Below are positions 1 to 8,876 of a stretch of 64,000 bases of DNA, piece by piece. How positions within the stretch are numbered: position 1 is the stretch's first letter; each line of letters opens with the position of its first letter. The DNA is from an uncultured SAR86 cluster bacterium (GTDB lineage Bacteria; Pseudomonadota; Gammaproteobacteria; Magnimaribacterales; D2472), in the NCBI GenBank assembly GCA_902541175.1, contig CACBPP010000001.1:260923-324922 (forward strand). The letters are read 5' to 3'. The notes beneath the pieces were generated by a model. It saw only the letters and a program-made list of their open reading frames with translations, was not told the origin of the DNA and did no database searches. The position numbers and the translations under genes were made by a program.

Positions 1-206
1 CCATCAGCATTAAAAAATCTTATAAAAAAGTTTTGATTAGGCTTTGTTGGAAGATCAATTTTTATTAGCTGATCAAATCCAATTCCAGTATTTCTATCAG
101 ATATCTTTATTATTTTATTTTTGGTAATTTTTAATTCGTTCTCAATTGAATTAATAATTATGAAATCATTACCATTGCCATGCCATTTTTCAAAACTTAG
201 ATACAA
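1..206 (-). CDS. dapF: Diaminopimelate epimerase, N-terminal part (cut by window edge)
   Basis: Converts LL- to meso-diaminopimelate for lysine and peptidoglycan synthesis in the cytoplasm. Only about 68 N-terminal residues are present. They read through the family's opening motif WHGNGNDF (H-G-x-G-N-D-F), then TGIGFDQL and FFIRFFNADG, which match the DapF N-terminal half closely. The start is a TTG at 206, chosen because an AGAGG ribosome binding site sits 6 nt upstream and no ATG fits the family's N-terminus. It lies 26 nt downstream of lptM on the same strand, a neighbour pair known from other gammaproteobacteria. The second catalytic half is outside the window, so intactness cannot be judged. 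Confidence 0.9.
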   Translation of the reverse strand, partial: MYLSFEKWHGNGNDFIIINSIENELKITKNKIIKISDRNTGIGFDQLIKIDLPTKPNQNFFIRFFNAD

Positions 207-232
207 GATTTACCTCTACAAAAACATGACTT

Positions 233-313
233 TTAAAAAATTAGAGGACCTTTTACACCGCATCCAGACAAAAGTAAGAATATAATTAAACTAAAAATTT
301 TTTTGAAATTCAT
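233..313 (-). CDS. lptM: LptM-type small lipoprotein (YifL family)
   Basis: A 26-residue lipoprotein precursor: a short lysine-containing start, a hydrophobic stretch, then lipobox LSGC followed at once by GVKGPL. The C-G-x-K-G-P-L signature is that of LptM/YifL, which in Escherichia coli binds the LptD-LptE outer-membrane LPS translocon and helps its oxidative maturation. The mature peptide is only 9 residues, shorter than the E. coli protein. The gene was found by reading the minus strand directly, and its position upstream of dapF supports the call. A CATAAT box at 321-326 lies 7 nt before the ATG and no Shine-Dalgarno is visible, so the mRNA may be leaderless. Confidence 0.85.
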   Translation of the reverse strand: MNFKKIFSLIIFLLLSGCGVKGPLIF

Positions 314-357
314 AAATAGTATTATGAATTAAATTATTTAAATTGATATAGAAGCTT

Positions 358-1752
358 TTAGTATTTATATGTTTCCTCTTTGAAAGGACCTTCTTGTGGA
401 ACATTAATATAATCTGCTTGTTCTTTTGTAAGCTGAGTTACTGTTCCTCCGAAGCCTTCAACCATAAGGCTCGCAACTTCTTCATCAAGTTTCTTTGGTA
501 AAACTTCAACTGTTAGCATTTCAGCTTTTTTATCAGCATCGTTTACATTTGCAAAACCTTGTTTATATAGATGAATTTGTGCAAGAACTTGATTCGCAAA
601 TGATCCATCCATAATTCTACTAGGATGTCCTGTTGCATTTCCAAGATTTACTAACCTTCCTTCAGCTAGCAAAATTATATAGTTTTTGCTGGATAAATCA
701 GGAGTTCCATCTGGGGCTGTATCTCTGAAAACTCTATGAACCTGAGGCTTAATCTCATCCCAATAATAGTTTTCCCTCATATAAGCAGTATCAATCTCAT
801 TATCAAAATGACCAATGTTACATACTACTGCAGTATTTTTTAAAGTACTTATCATTGCGGAATCACATACATTTACATTACCGGTGGTAGTTACTATTAA
901 ATCCGTATCACCCATAACATCCATATTAATATCCTTAGGATCTCTGGTTACCACGCCATTTTTGTAGCATGAAACAACTGCAAATCCGTCCATGCATGCT
1001 TGCATCGCACAAATTGGATCTGATTCAACAACACTGACTATCATGCCTTCTTGAGCCAAACTTGCAGCCGAACCTTTACCAACATCTCCATAACCAATTA
1101 CTAATCCTTTCTTACCAGAAAGCAACATATCGGTTCCTCTTTTTAGAGCATCATTAAGACTATGTCTGCATCCATATTTATTATCATTTTTTGCTTTTGT
1201 AACTGAGTCATTTACATTAATAGCAGGAATTTTTAGTTCGCCTTTTTCTAGCATCTCTTTTAACCTATGTACCCCAGTAGTTGTTTCTTCAGACACACCA
1301 TGAATAGTCTCTAACATGTCAGGAAACTTAGCATGCACCATAGCTGTAAGATCACTTCCATCATCAAGAATCATATTTGCATCCCATGGCTTTCCATCTT
1401 TACAAATAGTTTGTTCAATGCACCACTCGTACTCCTCTTCAGTTTCACCTTTCCAAGCAAATACAGGAACTCCTTTTGCAGCCATTGCTGCCGCTGCATG
1501 ATCCTGTGTTGAGAATATGTTACAGGATGACCATCTTAATTCTGCTCCGAGATCGAGTAATGTTTCCATCAAAACAGCAGTTTGAATAGTCATGTGAATG
1601 CATCCCATTATTTTTGCACCAGCCAATGGCTGCTCATCTCGATATTTATCCCTTAAAGCCATTAAGGCTGGCATCTCATTTTCTGCAAGAGATATTTCTC
1701 TCCTTCCAAATTCAGCAAGTTTTATATCAGCAACTTTATAATCGTTTTCCAT
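358..1752 (-). CDS. ahcY: Adenosylhomocysteinase
   Basis: Cytoplasmic NAD-dependent enzyme that splits S-adenosylhomocysteine into homocysteine and adenosine, relieving product inhibition of methyltransferases. The 464 residues carry the substrate-domain motifs [12 protein letters not shown] and [11 protein letters not shown], the NAD-binding loop [12 protein letters not shown], and the conserved Lys-Tyr C-terminus (EETYKY). Length fits the bacterial family. It follows metK by 20 nt on the same strand, so SAM synthesis and SAH removal are probably cotranscribed. Many gammaproteobacteria use Pfs/LuxS instead; the AhcY route releases adenosine, and an adenosine kinase gene lies in this window at 47231-48232. 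Confidence 0.97.
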   Translation of the reverse strand: MENDYKVADIKLAEFGRREISLAENEMPALMALRDKYRDEQPLAGAKIMGCIHMTIQTAVLMETLLDLGAELRWSSCNIFSTQDHAAAAMAAKGVPVFAWKGETEEEYEWCIEQTICKDGKPWDANMILDDGSDLTAMVHAKFPDMLETIHGVSEETTTGVHRLKEMLEKGELKIPAINVNDSVTKAKNDNKYGCRHSLNDALKRGTDMLLSGKKGLVIGYGDVGKGSAASLAQEGMIVSVVESDPICAMQACMDGFAVVSCYKNGVVTRDPKDINMDVMGDTDLIVTTTGNVNVCDSAMISTLKNTAVVCNIGHFDNEIDTAYMRENYYWDEIKPQVHRVFRDTAPDGTPDLSSKNYIILLAEGRLVNLGNATGHPSRIMDGSFANQVLAQIHLYKQGFANVNDADKKAEMLTVEVLPKKLDEEVASLMVEGFGGTVTQLTKEQADYINVPQEGPFKEETYKY

Positions 1753-1772
1753 ATTAATTTCCTTATATTTAT

Positions 1773-2927
1773 TTATTGTGAAATTTCTGATGCTTTATCA
1801 GTCTTTTCCCATGAAAGATCGATATCAGTCCTTCCAAAATGACCATAAGCCGCTGTTGGAAGGTAGATCGGTCTTTTGAGATCAAGCATATTTATAAGAC
1901 TTTTAGGCCTAAGATCAAACTTTTCTTCAACTATTTTTTCAATAGTCTCTTTTGATACTTTTTCGCTATCAAATGTATTTACATTAATTGATGTAGGCTT
2001 AGCTACTCCAATTGCATATGAAACTTGAATTTCACAATAATCTGCAAGACCGGCTGCAACAATATTTTTAGCTACATATCTTGCTGCATAGGCTGCTGAT
2101 CTATCAACTTTTGATGGATCTTTTCCTGAGAATGCACCACCGCCATGTCTTGCCATACCGCCATAGGTATCTACAATAATTTTTCTTCCAGTAAGACCGC
2201 AATCACCAACTGGACCACCAATTACAAATTTACCTGTTGGATTGATATATATCTTTGTAGAATCAAGTATCCATTCTTGAGGAACAATTGGCTTAATGAT
2301 ATTTTCCATCACTCCTTCTTTAATTTCATCTTGTGTAACATCTTCGTCATGTTGAGTTGAAAGTACAATTGCTGAAAGACCCTCAATCGTCTTTCCGTCA
2401 TCTGAGTAAATTGCACTAACCTGGCTTTTTGCATCAGGTCTTAGCCATGAAAGCCCATTGCTTTTCATAACTTCTGCTTGTTGTCGTACTAGTCTATGAG
2501 AAAGATCAATTGGAAGAGGCATGAGTGCTTCAGTTTCAGTACAGGCATAACCAAACATCAGCCCTTGGTCTCCAGCACCTTGTTCTAGGTTTTCGCCTTC
2601 TCCTTCGGTAACTCCTTGAGAAATGTCTGGAGATTGTTCAAAAACTAAGTTTGTAAATTCACATGTATCGCCATTAAAGCCATATTCATCATTATCGTAT
2701 CCGATGTCCTTAATGGTCTGCCTTACCACAGGCTCTAAATCAGGGCTTCCAGTTGAAGTTATTTCACCAGCAATAAATACCATGTTATTTTTAATCATAG
2801 TCTCGCATGCAACTCTACTATTTGGATCTTGTGCTAAATATGCGTCCAAAACAGCATCTGAAATTTGATCACAGACCTTATCTGGATGTCCTGCTGAAAC
2901 AGATTCTGAAGTAAATATATAACTCAT
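1773..2927 (-). CDS. metK: S-adenosylmethionine synthase
   Basis: Makes SAM from methionine and ATP. At 384 residues it has the length of the E. coli enzyme. Visible signatures are [13 protein letters not shown] near the N-terminus (ATP and metal site), [12 protein letters not shown] (hexapeptide region) and [16 protein letters not shown] (the P-loop-like second signature). It is the first gene of a two-gene unit with ahcY. The start is supported by a GGGAG ribosome binding site a few bases upstream. The 171-nt space before tkt was read for SAM riboswitches and MetJ-like operators; none was recognised. Confidence 0.97.
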   Translation of the reverse strand: MSYIFTSESVSAGHPDKVCDQISDAVLDAYLAQDPNSRVACETMIKNNMVFIAGEITSTGSPDLEPVVRQTIKDIGYDNDEYGFNGDTCEFTNLVFEQSPDISQGVTEGEGENLEQGAGDQGLMFGYACTETEALMPLPIDLSHRLVRQQAEVMKSNGLSWLRPDAKSQVSAIYSDDGKTIEGLSAIVLSTQHDEDVTQDEIKEGVMENIIKPIVPQEWILDSTKIYINPTGKFVIGGPVGDCGLTGRKIIVDTYGGMARHGGGAFSGKDPSKVDRSAAYAARYVAKNIVAAGLADYCEIQVSYAIGVAKPTSINVNTFDSEKVSKETIEKIVEEKFDLRPKSLINMLDLKRPIYLPTAAYGHFGRTDIDLSWEKTDKASEISQ

Positions 2928-3046
2928 TTTTTTCTCCCTGAATTTAAACTGTGAAGAATTATTTTATAGAGTGCTTACTAAAAAAGAATTGAGATCACAA
3001 TATGACTATTTTATATCAAAAAACATAAAATATTTAAATTATGTCG

Positions 3047-3074
3047 TTGCTTTTTATTACAAAAATATTATTAT
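3047..3074 (+). promoter_or_regulatory. Predicted sigma-70 promoter for the tkt-pgk-fba operon
   Basis: A -35-like TTGCTT at 3047-3052 and a -10-like TATTAT at 3069-3074 are separated by 16 nt. They give a start near 3081 and a leader of about 18 nt carrying the GGGGA ribosome binding site. Just upstream (3023-3044) is an inverted repeat with arms ACATAA and TTATGT that could be an operator. AT-rich sequence makes chance matches common. Confidence 0.5.
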
Positions 3075-3098
3075 CTTTTTATCTAACGGGGAAAAAAT

Positions 3099-5087
3099 TT
3101 GCAGCATACAGTTCCTACTAACGCATTAAGATTTCTATCCATCGATGCTGTTCAAAAAGCTAATTCTGGCCACCCTGGCATGCCTATGGGAATGGCAGAA
3201 ATAGCTACATCGTTATGGGGCAAACACTTAAATCATAACCCACTAAATCCTCATTGGTTTGATAGGGATAGGTTTGTACTTTCAAATGGGCATGGTTCTA
3301 TGCTTTTGTATAGCTTACTTCATCTAACTGGATATGATGTATCGATAGATGATCTTAAAGATTTTAGGAAGTTACATTCTAAAACGCCTGGACATCCCGA
3401 ATACGATATAGATATTGGAATTGAAACAACCACAGGTCCATTAGGCCAAGGTATTGCAAATGCTATTGGCATGGCGGTATCTGAAAAAATAATGGCAGCC
3501 GAATTTAATGAAGATGATATTAAACCAATTAATCATTATACATATGCTTTTTTAGGTGATGGTTGTCTTATGGAAGGAATCTCGCATGAGGCATGTTCAT
3601 TTGCTGGAACTCACAAATTAGGAAAACTAATTTGTTTTTACGACCAAAATGGGATTTCAATTGATGGAGAAATTGAAAATTGGTTTACAGATGACTCTAT
3701 AAAAAGGTTTGATAGTTATGGTTGGCAAACTATATGTGTTGATGGCCATAATATTGAAGAAATTGATAAAGCCATTGTCGATGCAAAAAATGAAACAAAC
3801 AAACCAACAATGATCTTTTGTAAGACAATAATTGGTTTTGGTTCTCCAAATAAGTCTGGAACTGCTGATGTTCATGGAGCAGCTTTGGGTGAGGAAGAAG
3901 TAATAAAAACCCGTGATGCTTTAAATTGGGATTATGATGCATTTAAAGTTCCTCAAGAGGCATATGATTTTTGGGATGCAACCAAAAAAGGCTCTGAATT
4001 AAATTTGGATTGGGATAATTTGATTAAAACTTATGACGAAAAATATCCCGATAAATCAGCAGAACTTAAAAGAAGAATTAAAGGCGACTTACCTATTGAT
4101 TTTGAGAAAAGTTTTAAAACCTTCTTGTCAGAATGTGATACAAATAATACACCAATGGCAACAAGAAAGTGCTCAAAAGCATGCCTTGATTTTTTTGTAA
4201 AAGAATTACCAGAATTAATTGGCGGATCTGCTGATTTAACTCCATCAAATAATACTTTTTCATCATCAAGTTCTACTTTCTCAAATGAAAATCCTTCAGG
4301 CAATCATATTAACTATGGAGTAAGAGAGTTTGGAATGTCTGCAATTATGAATGGCATGGTTCTTCATGGTGGCATAAAACCATATGGCGCAACTTTTTTG
4401 GTATTTACTGACTATGCTAGAAACGCAGTAAGATTATCAGCCTTAATGGGGATACCAAGTATTTTTGTATATACACATGATTCAGTAGCTCTAGGTGAGG
4501 ATGGTCCAACACATCAGCCTGTAGAACATATGGTAACTCTGAGATCTACTCCAAATTTAAATAGCTGGAGGCCGGCAGATCTTGTAGAAACTGCGGTAGC
4601 TTGGAACGAGGCAGTTAAATCAAAAAAAACACCAACTTGTTTAATCTTTAGCAGACAAGGAACTTCAGCAATATCAAGGACTGAAGGTCAATTATCATTA
4701 ATTAACAAGGGTGGTTATCTTATCGATGAAAGTGACAACTCTGATATTACTCTCATTGCATCAGGAAGCGAAGTTCAATTGATTATAGATGCAGCAAAAG
4801 AATTAAAAAATCACTCTATCTCTGCAAATGTTGTATCAATGCCGTCTTTAGATTTATTTTTACAGCAATCTGAGGAATTTCAGAGCTCAATAATTAATCC
4901 TGATAAACCAATACTCGTTGTTGAGTGTAGTCATCCTAATTCTTGGTACAGGATTTTAAATAGAAAAGATAAAGTAATTGGAATAGAAAGTTTTGGAGAA
5001 TCTGCTCCAGGCAGTGAATTACTTGAGCATTTTGGGTTTAATACTGAAAATGTTGTTAATTCAGCTAAATCATTACTAAATGATTAA
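3099..5087 (+). CDS. tkt: Transketolase
   Basis: Thiamine-diphosphate enzyme moving two-carbon units between sugar phosphates in the pentose phosphate pathway. The 662 residues match the usual bacterial length. Early GHPGMPMGMA, the TPP/metal motif GDGCLMEGISHEA, the following FYDQNGISIDG, and the central pyrimidine-domain segment from ELIGGSADLTPSN onward are typical. The start is a TTG at 3099, with a GGGGA ribosome binding site upstream; no in-frame ATG suits the N-terminus. It opens an operon with pgk and fba. The enzyme needs thiamine diphosphate, the vitamin for which the window's last operon appears to encode uptake. Confidence 0.96.
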   Translation: MQHTVPTNALRFLSIDAVQKANSGHPGMPMGMAEIATSLWGKHLNHNPLNPHWFDRDRFVLSNGHGSMLLYSLLHLTGYDVSIDDLKDFRKLHSKTPGHPEYDIDIGIETTTGPLGQGIANAIGMAVSEKIMAAEFNEDDIKPINHYTYAFLGDGCLMEGISHEACSFAGTHKLGKLICFYDQNGISIDGEIENWFTDDSIKRFDSYGWQTICVDGHNIEEIDKAIVDAKNETNKPTMIFCKTIIGFGSPNKSGTADVHGAALGEEEVIKTRDALNWDYDAFKVPQEAYDFWDATKKGSELNLDWDNLIKTYDEKYPDKSAELKRRIKGDLPIDFEKSFKTFLSECDTNNTPMATRKCSKACLDFFVKELPELIGGSADLTPSNNTFSSSSSTFSNENPSGNHINYGVREFGMSAIMNGMVLHGGIKPYGATFLVFTDYARNAVRLSALMGIPSIFVYTHDSVALGEDGPTHQPVEHMVTLRSTPNLNSWRPADLVETAVAWNEAVKSKKTPTCLIFSRQGTSAISRTEGQLSLINKGGYLIDESDNSDITLIASGSEVQLIIDAAKELKNHSISANVVSMPSLDLFLQQSEEFQSSIINPDKPILVVECSHPNSWYRILNRKDKVIGIESFGESAPGSELLEHFGFNTENVVNSAKSLLND

Positions 5088-6234
5088 CCTATCATCATTA
5101 GATCTTAATAATAAAAACTTAGTCATTAGAGTGGATATGAACGTCCCAATTAAAGACGGGGATGTTCATGATTCAACAAGAATTAAGGCATGCTTGCCAA
5201 CTATTGAATACGCACTTGAAAATAATGCAAAAGTTCTTTTGATAAGTCACTTGGGTAGACCTATTGAAGGAAATTTTGAGGAAGAGTTTTCACTAAAACC
5301 TGTTGCAATTGAACTAAGTAAAATCATAAACATGGATGTTGAACTTATTGATACATTAGAATCTAATAAAATTTTTAAGTCATCATCAAATATTCAAGTT
5401 TTAGAAAATATAAGATTTTTTGAAGGAGAAAAAGAGAATTCTCAAGAGTTAGGTTATAAATTAGGATCTCTTGGAGATATATATGTTTTTGATGCTTTTG
5501 GGACTGCGCACCGAGAACAGGCATCGACTCATGCTGCAATAATGAATGCTCCAATAGCTTGCTCTGGGCTATTGCTAGAGAAAGAAGAAAATTTCTTATC
5601 GCAGGCGCTTAAAAAATATGAAAGACCTTATGTTGCTATCATAGGTGGCGCAAAAGTTTCTACAAAACTTGAGCTTATAAAGCATATTAATGAAGTCGCA
5701 GACCATATTATCGTAGGTGGAGGTATTGCAAATACTTTTATAAAGTCTTCAGGCCTTAATGTTGGAAACTCACTAACTGAAGAATCAATGTTAGAAATAG
5801 CAAAGAGCATCTTGGATAAAGGTAAAATCATACTACCCAATAGAGTATTAACATCTAAAACATTTGAAGGAGAGGATACAAAAGAAACATCAATAGGCAA
5901 TATTGGTAAAGATGAAATGATTTTAGATTTATACCTAGAGCAGGAGACAAAGACTTTGATTAATAATGCTAAGACTATTCTTTGGAATGGACCCATGGGA
6001 GTATTTGAAAATTCTTTATTTGAAAATGGCACAAAGGAACTTTCTAAAGAAATTGCTAAGTCTAATGCTTTTTCTCTTGCTGGAGGAGGCGAAACATTGT
6101 CGGCAATAAATAAATATATTAAATCAGATGATGTATCATATTGTTCAACAGGCGGGGGCGCCTTTTTAGAATTTATGGAGGGTAAAGTTTTACCTTCTAT
6201 TAAAGCTCTAAATTCAAAAAAAATAGGGAGTTAA
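5080..6234 (+). CDS. pgk: Phosphoglycerate kinase
   Basis: Interconverts 1,3-bisphosphoglycerate and 3-phosphoglycerate with ADP/ATP in glycolysis and gluconeogenesis. The 384 residues carry RVDMNVPIKDG and SHLGRP (triose-phosphate site, basic patch), GGAKVSTKLE, and the C-terminal nucleotide motifs GGGETLSAI and STGGGAFLEFMEGK. The ATG overlaps the end of tkt by 8 nt, so the two genes are likely translationally coupled. In many gammaproteobacteria a glyceraldehyde-3-phosphate dehydrogenase gene (epd or gap) sits between tkt and pgk; it is absent here. Confidence 0.97.
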   Translation: MINLSSLDLNNKNLVIRVDMNVPIKDGDVHDSTRIKACLPTIEYALENNAKVLLISHLGRPIEGNFEEEFSLKPVAIELSKIINMDVELIDTLESNKIFKSSSNIQVLENIRFFEGEKENSQELGYKLGSLGDIYVFDAFGTAHREQASTHAAIMNAPIACSGLLLEKEENFLSQALKKYERPYVAIIGGAKVSTKLELIKHINEVADHIIVGGGIANTFIKSSGLNVGNSLTEESMLEIAKSILDKGKIILPNRVLTSKTFEGEDTKETSIGNIGKDEMILDLYLEQETKTLINNAKTILWNGPMGVFENSLFENGTKELSKEIAKSNAFSLAGGGETLSAINKYIKSDDVSYCSTGGGAFLEFMEGKVLPSIKALNSKKIGS

Positions 6235-6237
6235 TTT

Positions 6238-7254
6238 ATGTCACTAAATAATATTGAAGATATAGCAGCCTATATTGTCGCAGATGGCAAAGGTATCTTA
6301 GCTGCTGATGAAAGCAATCCAACTTGTGGAAAAAGATTTGATTCTATTGGTGTCGAGTCCACCGAAGAGAATAGAAGAGATTACAGAGAAATGCTTTTTA
6401 GGTCTAAAGGAATGAAAGGCAATATTGGTGGAGTAATATTATTTGATGAGACTATAAGACAATCAGCTGCTGACGGAACATTACTTAGAGATTTAATAAC
6501 TAGTCAAGATGCCCTTCCTGGAATAAAGGTTGATAAGGGTCTTCAACCTATTGATGATTGTCCTGGAGAAACCGTGACAGTTGGATTGGATGGATTAGAT
6601 GAGAGATTAAAAGAATATTCATCTATGGGAGCTAAATTCACTAAATGGAGGGCTGTTATAAATATAGGTGAAGGAATTCCAACTGATAAATGTATTGACG
6701 CGAATATGCAGGCATTAGCGGATTATGCAAAATGTGCTCAAGATAATGGAATGGTTCCTATAGTTGAGCCAGAAGTATTAATGGATGGAGTTCACTCTAT
6801 TGATGATTGCTATGACGCATCTGCTCGTTCTTTAAAATCGCTGTTTGATCATCTTGATAAAAAGGGCGTAAATATAAAGGGCGCTATCCTAAAACCTAAT
6901 ATGGTTACTTCTGGAAAAGACTCAGAAATTCAAGCTAGCATTGGCGAGGTTGCTAAGAGAACTTTAGAATGTTTAACTGAGAATGTTCCGTCTGATCTTC
7001 CTGGCATAGCGTTTTTATCTGGAGGTCAGTCAGATATCTTGGCTACTGCTCATTTAGATGCGATGAACAAGATTGGTGGCTTTTCTTGGAAATTAAGTTT
7101 CTCTTATGGACGGGCTCTTCAAGCTGCAGCATTGCAAGCATGGGGTGGAAAGCCAGAAAATGTTTTCATTTCTCAAGATGAATTATCTCACAGGGCAGAA
7201 ATGAATAAACTCGCTTCTCTTGGCAAGTGGGAAGAAGAACTCGAAGACAGATAA
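6238..7254 (+). CDS. Class I fructose-bisphosphate aldolase
   Basis: Cleaves or forms fructose 1,6-bisphosphate. The 338-residue sequence is of the class I, Schiff-base type also found in animals and plants: it has GILAADES near the N-terminus, KWRAVINIGEG, VEPEVLMDG, and AILKPNMVTSG containing the Schiff-base lysine, then FLSGGQSD. It lacks the zinc-binding histidine motifs of class II aldolases. It starts 3 nt after pgk stops and has an AGGGA ribosome binding site. The class II enzyme normally follows pgk in gammaproteobacteria, so this is a non-homologous replacement in the expected operon position. Confidence 0.95.
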   Translation: MSLNNIEDIAAYIVADGKGILAADESNPTCGKRFDSIGVESTEENRRDYREMLFRSKGMKGNIGGVILFDETIRQSAADGTLLRDLITSQDALPGIKVDKGLQPIDDCPGETVTVGLDGLDERLKEYSSMGAKFTKWRAVINIGEGIPTDKCIDANMQALADYAKCAQDNGMVPIVEPEVLMDGVHSIDDCYDASARSLKSLFDHLDKKGVNIKGAILKPNMVTSGKDSEIQASIGEVAKRTLECLTENVPSDLPGIAFLSGGQSDILATAHLDAMNKIGGFSWKLSFSYGRALQAAALQAWGGKPENVFISQDELSHRAEMNKLASLGKWEEELEDR

Positions 7255-7257
7255 GAC

Positions 7258-7695
7258 TTGTTAGCAACTGTTCAAAGAGTCTCTAGCGCAGAAATAGTTA
7301 TTGACGGCGAAATTTTTACTTCTATTGGTGATGGATGCTTAATGTTTGTGTGCGTTGAGAAAGATGATATGTCTCAAAACATAAATAATATGGTGAACAA
7401 GCTTTTAAATTTTAGGATGTTAGATGGCCCAAAAGGAATAACCTCATCACCCTTAAATGATTCAGGAAAAGAAGTCTTAATAGTTAGTCAATTTACCTTG
7501 GCTGCAATTACAAATAAAGGCAATAAGCCAAGCTTTCATAAGGCAGCTGAACCAGATAATGCTAAATTAATGTATGATGAATTTGTACGTGAATTTAAAA
7601 AATCATTTCCTAATGTTAAAGAAGGTAAATTTGGAGCTTTTATGGAAATATCTTTGACAAACATAGGACCAGTAACTTTTAATTTTAAAACTTAA
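7258..7695 (+). CDS. dtd: D-aminoacyl-tRNA deacylase
   Basis: Hydrolyses D-amino acids wrongly attached to tRNA, a translation quality-control step. The length, 145 residues, equals that of the E. coli protein. The two cross-subunit active-site motifs are visible: SQFTLAA near residue 80 and the C-terminal NIGPVTFNF (the Gly-cis-Pro motif). The start is a TTG at 7258, 3 nt after the aldolase gene stops, so the gene is probably read from the tkt operon. The N-terminus, beginning LATVQRVSSAEI, fits the family. Confidence 0.95.
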   Translation: MLATVQRVSSAEIVIDGEIFTSIGDGCLMFVCVEKDDMSQNINNMVNKLLNFRMLDGPKGITSSPLNDSGKEVLIVSQFTLAAITNKGNKPSFHKAAEPDNAKLMYDEFVREFKKSFPNVKEGKFGAFMEISLTNIGPVTFNFKT

Positions 7696-7700
7696 ATAAT

Positions 7701-8282
7701 ATGAAGAATATTTCAATTTTCTGCGGTGCTCATGAAGGCAAAAATCCTAAATATGCTCAATCAGCAAAGATTATTTCAGAAGCAATAGCAAAGAAAGGTA
7801 TCAATGTTGTTTTTGGAGGAGGAAATGTTGGCTTGATGAAGATAATTTCAGATACCGCTCTTGATAATGGTGTTGAGGTTCTTGGTATATCTTTAAAATC
7901 TCTTCATGCATTAGAGTTAGCAAATCCAAGACTTAATGAAATTATAGTTACAGATACACTTCTTGATCGTAAAGATGAATTTATGTCTAGATCAGATGCG
8001 TTTATAGTACTTCCTGGTGGAGTAGGATCGCTTGATGAGTTAGCCGAAATTATGGCAAGCAATCAATTAGGAATAATCAATAAACCCGTGGGCATTTTAA
8101 ATACTGAAGGTTACTACGATCATTTACTAAAATGGTTTGATAAGGCTGTTGAAGAAGGATTTATTTCTTCAGCAAACCTTAAAGAATTATTAGTTTCTGA
8201 TAATCCTGAGGAATTAGTGGATTTGGTTGTAAATCACGAGAGACCATCTGACGATAATTGGACTAAAAGACTAGGACTCTAA
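7701..8282 (+). CDS. LOG-family (TIGR00730) Rossmann-fold protein
   Basis: 193-residue protein of the lysine-decarboxylase-like LOG family. GGGNVGLM at residues 39-46 and PGGVGSLDE at 105-113 are the family's two signature motifs; the second, with the preceding arginine, forms the nucleotide-phosphoribohydrolase site. Characterised members cleave the N-glycosidic bond of nucleoside 5'-monophosphates (cytokinin activation in plants, nucleotide cleavage in bacteria). The substrate here is not known. It lies 5 nt after dtd in the same run of plus-strand genes. Confidence 0.88.
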   Translation: MKNISIFCGAHEGKNPKYAQSAKIISEAIAKKGINVVFGGGNVGLMKIISDTALDNGVEVLGISLKSLHALELANPRLNEIIVTDTLLDRKDEFMSRSDAFIVLPGGVGSLDELAEIMASNQLGIINKPVGILNTEGYYDHLLKWFDKAVEEGFISSANLKELLVSDNPEELVDLVVNHERPSDDNWTKRLGL

Positions 8283-8285
8283 TAG

Positions 8286-8876
8286 ATGTCTTTTGAGGAG
8301 GCAAGAGTAATAACAATAGTCTATTTGGCAGTATTCTTACCTTTTTTAATTTATTTCAAAAACAAATCAAATTTACCTAAGTGGATTCCAACATTTTATT
8401 TAATTGCCATTGTGATTTGCTCGTTAGGATGGGAGCTTTGGTTTACCTTTGGATGGTTAGATGGGGATCCTGTTAATATAAGAAGATCTGAAAATCTTAA
8501 TACTTGGTTACCAAAGAATATTAATTGGTTAATGAATTCAATGGGCGATGCTGGAGCAGTGCTTTTGGGTGGCGTATGGTTAATGTGGATTTCTCATGGT
8601 AAAGATAAAAGCATATTTATGAAATGGAAATGGAGTGCTTTTGCAGTCTTATTATTATGGTGTATCGGTCAAAATATTTTAGTAGAAATGTTTCTATATC
8701 ATGATCAACTGGCAGAAGGAAAGGCTTTATCTTGGGCTCCCCTATCACCGCTTGGTCCATACATTAATCCAATTCTTTTTGAATTTAATGAAAGAACAAT
8801 AATGTTGCAGTCTCAAATGCCTTGGTTATTACTCCCATGGTTTTTCTACAGAACGCTTATAAATTTAAATAAGTAA
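8286..8876 (+). CDS. Integral membrane protein of unknown function
   Basis: 196 residues, not recognised as a named family. About five hydrophobic segments can be seen, near residues 8-22, 35-55, 80-100, 115-135 and 170-190, with many tryptophans (for example GWELWFTFGW and LPWFFYR). No signal peptide, lipobox or catalytic motif is apparent. It starts 3 nt after the LOG-family gene, so it is probably the last gene of the tkt operon. It ends directly against the tatC stop on the other strand, with no intervening base and hence no room for a terminator. Confidence 0.75.
   Translation: MSFEEARVITIVYLAVFLPFLIYFKNKSNLPKWIPTFYLIAIVICSLGWELWFTFGWLDGDPVNIRRSENLNTWLPKNINWLMNSMGDAGAVLLGGVWLMWISHGKDKSIFMKWKWSAFAVLLLWCIGQNILVEMFLYHDQLAEGKALSWAPLSPLGPYINPILFEFNERTIMLQSQMPWLLLPWFFYRTLINLNK

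Noticed and set aside
2928-3098. SAM riboswitch or MetJ operator upstream of metK
   Set aside because: Read on both strands; no SAM-I/II/IV core, no AGACGTCT-like boxes. Only promoter-like and inverted-repeat sequences were seen.
5628-6032. Long antisense frames inside pgk, tkt, corC and others
   Set aside because: They lie opposite clearly conserved genes, have no ribosome binding sites, and encode serine/phenylalanine/isoleucine-rich shadow sequences without recognisable domains.
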